Source: Desulfobulbaceae bacterium
Lineage (GTDB): Bacteria > Desulfobacterota > Desulfobulbia > Desulfobulbales > Desulfocapsaceae
Assembly: GCA_003509305.1 (NCBI GenBank)
Contig: DOMU01000005.1
Location: 1,950-9,487 of the forward strand
Reading direction: 5' to 3'
Length of the DNA: 7,538 bases
The first letter of the stretch is position 1, and each line of letters starts with the position of its first letter. Both the position numbers and the translations under genes were made by a program. The notes under the pieces were generated by a model. That model was not told the DNA's origin. It was given only the letters and a program-made list of their open reading frames with translations, and did no database searches. Shown piece after piece: positions 5,782-7,538 of the stretch.

Positions 5782-5810
5782 TCGACAAATTACCGGGAAT
5801 CGTCTACTCT
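5782..5810 (+). promoter_or_regulatory. Weak candidate promoter for pyrK-pyrD
   Basis: TCGACA (5782-5787) matches five of six -35 positions and TACTCT (5805-5810) matches three of six -10 positions, with a 17-base spacer. An inverted repeat ACCGGG (5792-5797) / CCCGGT (5813-5818) brackets the -10 box and could be an operator. Transcription would begin near 5817, leaving a leader of about 65 bases. Confidence 0.3.
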
Positions 5811-5882
5811 GACCCGGTTATCATAACGGATGCGCGCGGTAATGCGGCGGCAAAAATCTCTCCTCCATTTTTCTATTTGACG

Positions 5883-6650
5883 ATGCTCCAGGAAACATGC
5901 CGGGTTATCCGGCTGGAACGCCTCTCCACCGACACCTGGCGTCTGTTTCTAGCCGCGCCCGGCGTTGCCGCCCGTGTCCAGGCCGGTCAGTTTGTCATGC
6001 TGGGTCTCACCGCCGGTTACGATCCTCTCTTACGCCGTCCTTTTTCCGTCCACTTCGCCGAAGATGGTGAACTGGTCCTCTATTTCCGCGTTGTCGGCAA
6101 GGGCACGGCCATGCTGGCCACCGTCAAACCTGGCGATGAATTACCCCTTTTAGGGCCGCTGGGTAACGGCTTTATTTTGATGCCAGCGCCAGCCTTTGTC
6201 GTTGGCGGCGGGATCGGTGTCGCGCCTCTGCTGTTACTGGCCAAGGAACTGGCTGGCCGGGACAACCAGGCGACGGCAATCGTCCTTGCTGGCCGAGCCG
6301 CCGCCGAAGTGGCGCCGCTGGCCGATTCTTTCCACCGCTGGACAGATAATCTGGTTTTGGCCACCGACGACGGCAGCTCGGGTTTTGCGGGCAGGGCGGA
6401 TGAGGCTCTGTCCTCCCTGAATCCAGCGTCTGGCTCCGTGGTCTACGCCTGTGGGCCGCAGCCAATGCTTGCGGCCATCGCCAGCTTTTGCCGAAAAAAA
6501 CGAATTAAGTGCCAGGTTTCAGTGGAAAGCGCCATGGCCTGTGGCATGGGCGCCTGTCTCGGCTGCGCCCGGCCAGCTATCGGCGGTGGCTACGTCCATG
6601 TCTGCCTGGATGGCCCGGTCTTTGACGCGGAGGCCTTGCCATGGGATTGA
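5883..6650 (+). CDS. pyrK: Dihydroorotate dehydrogenase electron transfer subunit PyrK
   Basis: A 255-residue iron-sulfur flavoprotein that, in class 1B dihydroorotate dehydrogenase, passes electrons from the PyrD FMN through a [2Fe-2S] cluster and FAD to NAD+. Visible parts are an N-terminal ferredoxin-reductase-like barrel with LLRRPFS (FAD binding), the nucleotide-binding loop [23 protein letters not shown], and a C-terminal cluster motif [10 protein letters not shown] with a final Cys in YVHVC. This is the C-x4-C-x2-C-xn-C arrangement of PyrK, and all four Cys are present. ATG 5883 is chosen because the protein then starts like the family ([14 protein letters not shown]) at a normal length. 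The frame is open back to a TTG at 5742, adding 47 unlikely residues. There is no recognisable Shine-Dalgarno before the ATG, so the exact start is less certain than the function. It overlaps pyrD by ten bases. Confidence 0.93.
   Translation: MLQETCRVIRLERLSTDTWRLFLAAPGVAARVQAGQFVMLGLTAGYDPLLRRPFSVHFAEDGELVLYFRVVGKGTAMLATVKPGDELPLLGPLGNGFILMPAPAFVVGGGIGVAPLLLLAKELAGRDNQATAIVLAGRAAAEVAPLADSFHRWTDNLVLATDDGSSGFAGRADEALSSLNPASGSVVYACGPQPMLAAIASFCRKKRIKCQVSVESAMACGMGACLGCARPAIGGGYVHVCLDGPVFDAEALPWD
6629..6633 (+). promoter_or_regulatory. Ribosome binding site of pyrD, inside the end of pyrK
   Basis: GGAGG is followed after seven bases by ATG 6641, an optimal arrangement. It lies within the last codons of pyrK, so pyrD can initiate efficiently while coupled to pyrK, supporting balanced synthesis of the two subunits. 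Confidence 0.75.
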
Positions 6651-7538
6651 CGGTTTCTCCCGATTTAACAGTGAATATTGGCGGCCTGACGCTAAAAAAC
6701 CCAGTCATGACCGCTTCCGGCACCTTCGGCTATGCCCGTGAATTCGCGCCCTTCATGGATATGTCGCGACTGGGGGCGATTATTGTCAAAGGTATTTCGC
6801 TTGCGCCCAAGCCCGGCAACCCGCCGCCGCGCATCATCGAGACCGCCTGTGGTATGCTCAACTCGATTGGCCTGGAAAACGTCGGTGTCGAGCGCTTTAT
6901 CGCCGAGAAAATTCCCTATCTGCAAGGCCTCGATACACCAGTCATCGTCAATATTCTCGGTGATAGCCTTGAGGACTACGGCGAGATCGCCCGCCGCCTG
7001 TCGGGCGTCGCCGGTATTGCCGCCTTAGAGGTGAATATCTCCTGCCCCAATGTCAAACAAGGCGGCATCGCCTTTGGCGCCGACCCCGTGGCCGCCGCCA
7101 GGGTCACGGCGATGGTAAAGAAAAACTGCGCCCTGCCGGTGATGGTCAAACTGTCGCCGAATGTCACCGACATTACCGTCATCGCCAGGGCCGTGGAAGA
7201 GGCCGGAGCCGATGCCGTATCGCTGATCAATACCCTGCTCGGCATGGCCATCGACATTAACAGCCGCAGGCCGAAACTGGCCAACGTCATGGGCGGCCTG
7301 TCCGGCCCGGCAATCAAACCCATCGCGTTGCGCATGGTTTTTCAGGTCAGCCGGGTGGTGAAGATTCCAGTTATCGGTATCGGCGGCATCGTCTGCGCCC
7401 AGGATGCGCTGGAGTTTCTCATCGCCGGGGCCAGCGCCGTGCAGGTCGGCACCGCCAATTTCCGCGACGCGGCGGCAGCGGTGAAAGTTATTGATGGCAT
7501 CGGCGATTGGCTGCGCCGCCAAAACATCGCCAGCGTCG
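6641..7538 (+). CDS. pyrD: Dihydroorotate dehydrogenase catalytic subunit, class 1B (3' truncated)
   Basis: The FMN-containing TIM-barrel subunit that oxidises dihydroorotate to orotate in pyrimidine synthesis. The window ends after 299 codons with the frame still open; the family is about 300-310 residues, so only a few residues should be missing. Landmarks are [12 protein letters not shown] (20-31), IIVKGIS (47-53) with the FMN-contacting Lys50, MLNSIGLEN (72-80), VNISCPN (131-137) with active-site base Cys135, [23 protein letters not shown] and, near the end, GIGGI and VQVGTANF, which bind the FMN phosphate. A Cys rather than Ser as the base marks class 1, and the overlapping pyrK makes it class 1B, NAD-dependent. 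The ATG overlaps the pyrK stop by ten bases. No signal or membrane anchor is present, unlike the quinone-linked class 2 enzymes. Confidence 0.95.
   Translation, partial: MGLTVSPDLTVNIGGLTLKNPVMTASGTFGYAREFAPFMDMSRLGAIIVKGISLAPKPGNPPPRIIETACGMLNSIGLENVGVERFIAEKIPYLQGLDTPVIVNILGDSLEDYGEIARRLSGVAGIAALEVNISCPNVKQGGIAFGADPVAAARVTAMVKKNCALPVMVKLSPNVTDITVIARAVEEAGADAVSLINTLLGMAIDINSRRPKLANVMGGLSGPAIKPIALRMVFQVSRVVKIPVIGIGGIVCAQDALEFLIAGASAVQVGTANFRDAAAAVKVIDGIGDWLRRQNIASV

Noticed and set aside
6494..6500. A7 slippery heptamer (A AAA AAA in frame) in pyrK
   Set aside because: A -1 shift would reach a TAA two codons later (6506-6508) and lose the [2Fe-2S] Cys residues. No downstream structure was seen and pyrK is intact, so it is probably just Lys codons.
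7025..7522. A 165-codon antisense open frame opposite pyrD
   Set aside because: pyrD is unmistakable on the plus strand, and the antisense translation is rich in His, Asp and Gly, as expected from a shadow.

Overview
The window is a compact piece of a bacterial chromosome, with about 60-68% GC in the flanking genes by hand counts of single lines. It most resembles a Gram-negative of the Desulfobacterota (Deltaproteobacteria) type. That guess rests on a NagZ-DUF493 arrangement, a TatC with an LTPTPDVVNQ motif, and a class 1B PyrK/PyrD pair in an organism with periplasmic murein enzymes. It is not proven.

Layout. (1) Positions 1-2224, plus strand: a tightly coupled run of a 5'-truncated GH3 N-acetylglucosaminidase (nagZ), a tandem TM2 membrane protein, a DUF493/YbeD-like small protein, and an unrecognised protein with an HxH motif. 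Two of the three junctions are 4-base start/stop overlaps. (2) Positions 2225-2451: an intergenic region with a good sigma70-type promoter (TTGACA, 17-base spacer, TAGCAT) and a leader hairpin. (3) Positions 2452-4799, plus strand: two exported murein peptidases. The first is an M15/VanY-type zinc carboxypeptidase with a Tat-like signal. The second is an M99 (Csd4/Pgp1-like) D,L-carboxypeptidase with the unusual glutamine zinc ligand. These genes are visibly lower in GC than their neighbours. (4) Positions 4831-5627, minus strand: tatC, full length except for a -1 frameshift at a run of nine T (A9 on the plus strand). (5) Positions 5628-5882: a divergent control region. (6) Positions 5883-7538, plus strand: pyrK and pyrD (cut by the window end), the two subunits of NAD-dependent class 1B dihydroorotate dehydrogenase.

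How they fit together. NagZ (cytoplasmic muropeptide recycling) and the M15-M99 pair (periplasmic stem-peptide trimming) both act on peptidoglycan. An M15 enzyme that removes terminal D-Ala could feed an M99 enzyme that takes tripeptides to dipeptides, as Csd6/Csd4 and Pgp2/Pgp1 do in helical Epsilonproteobacteria. The M15-M99 pair with its own promoter is the most interesting system here: a possible cell-shape cassette built with a different first enzyme. The second point of interest is the tatC frameshift, which could be a sequence error, a mutation or recoding. No RNA genes, CRISPR arrays, insertion sequences or attachment sites were seen.
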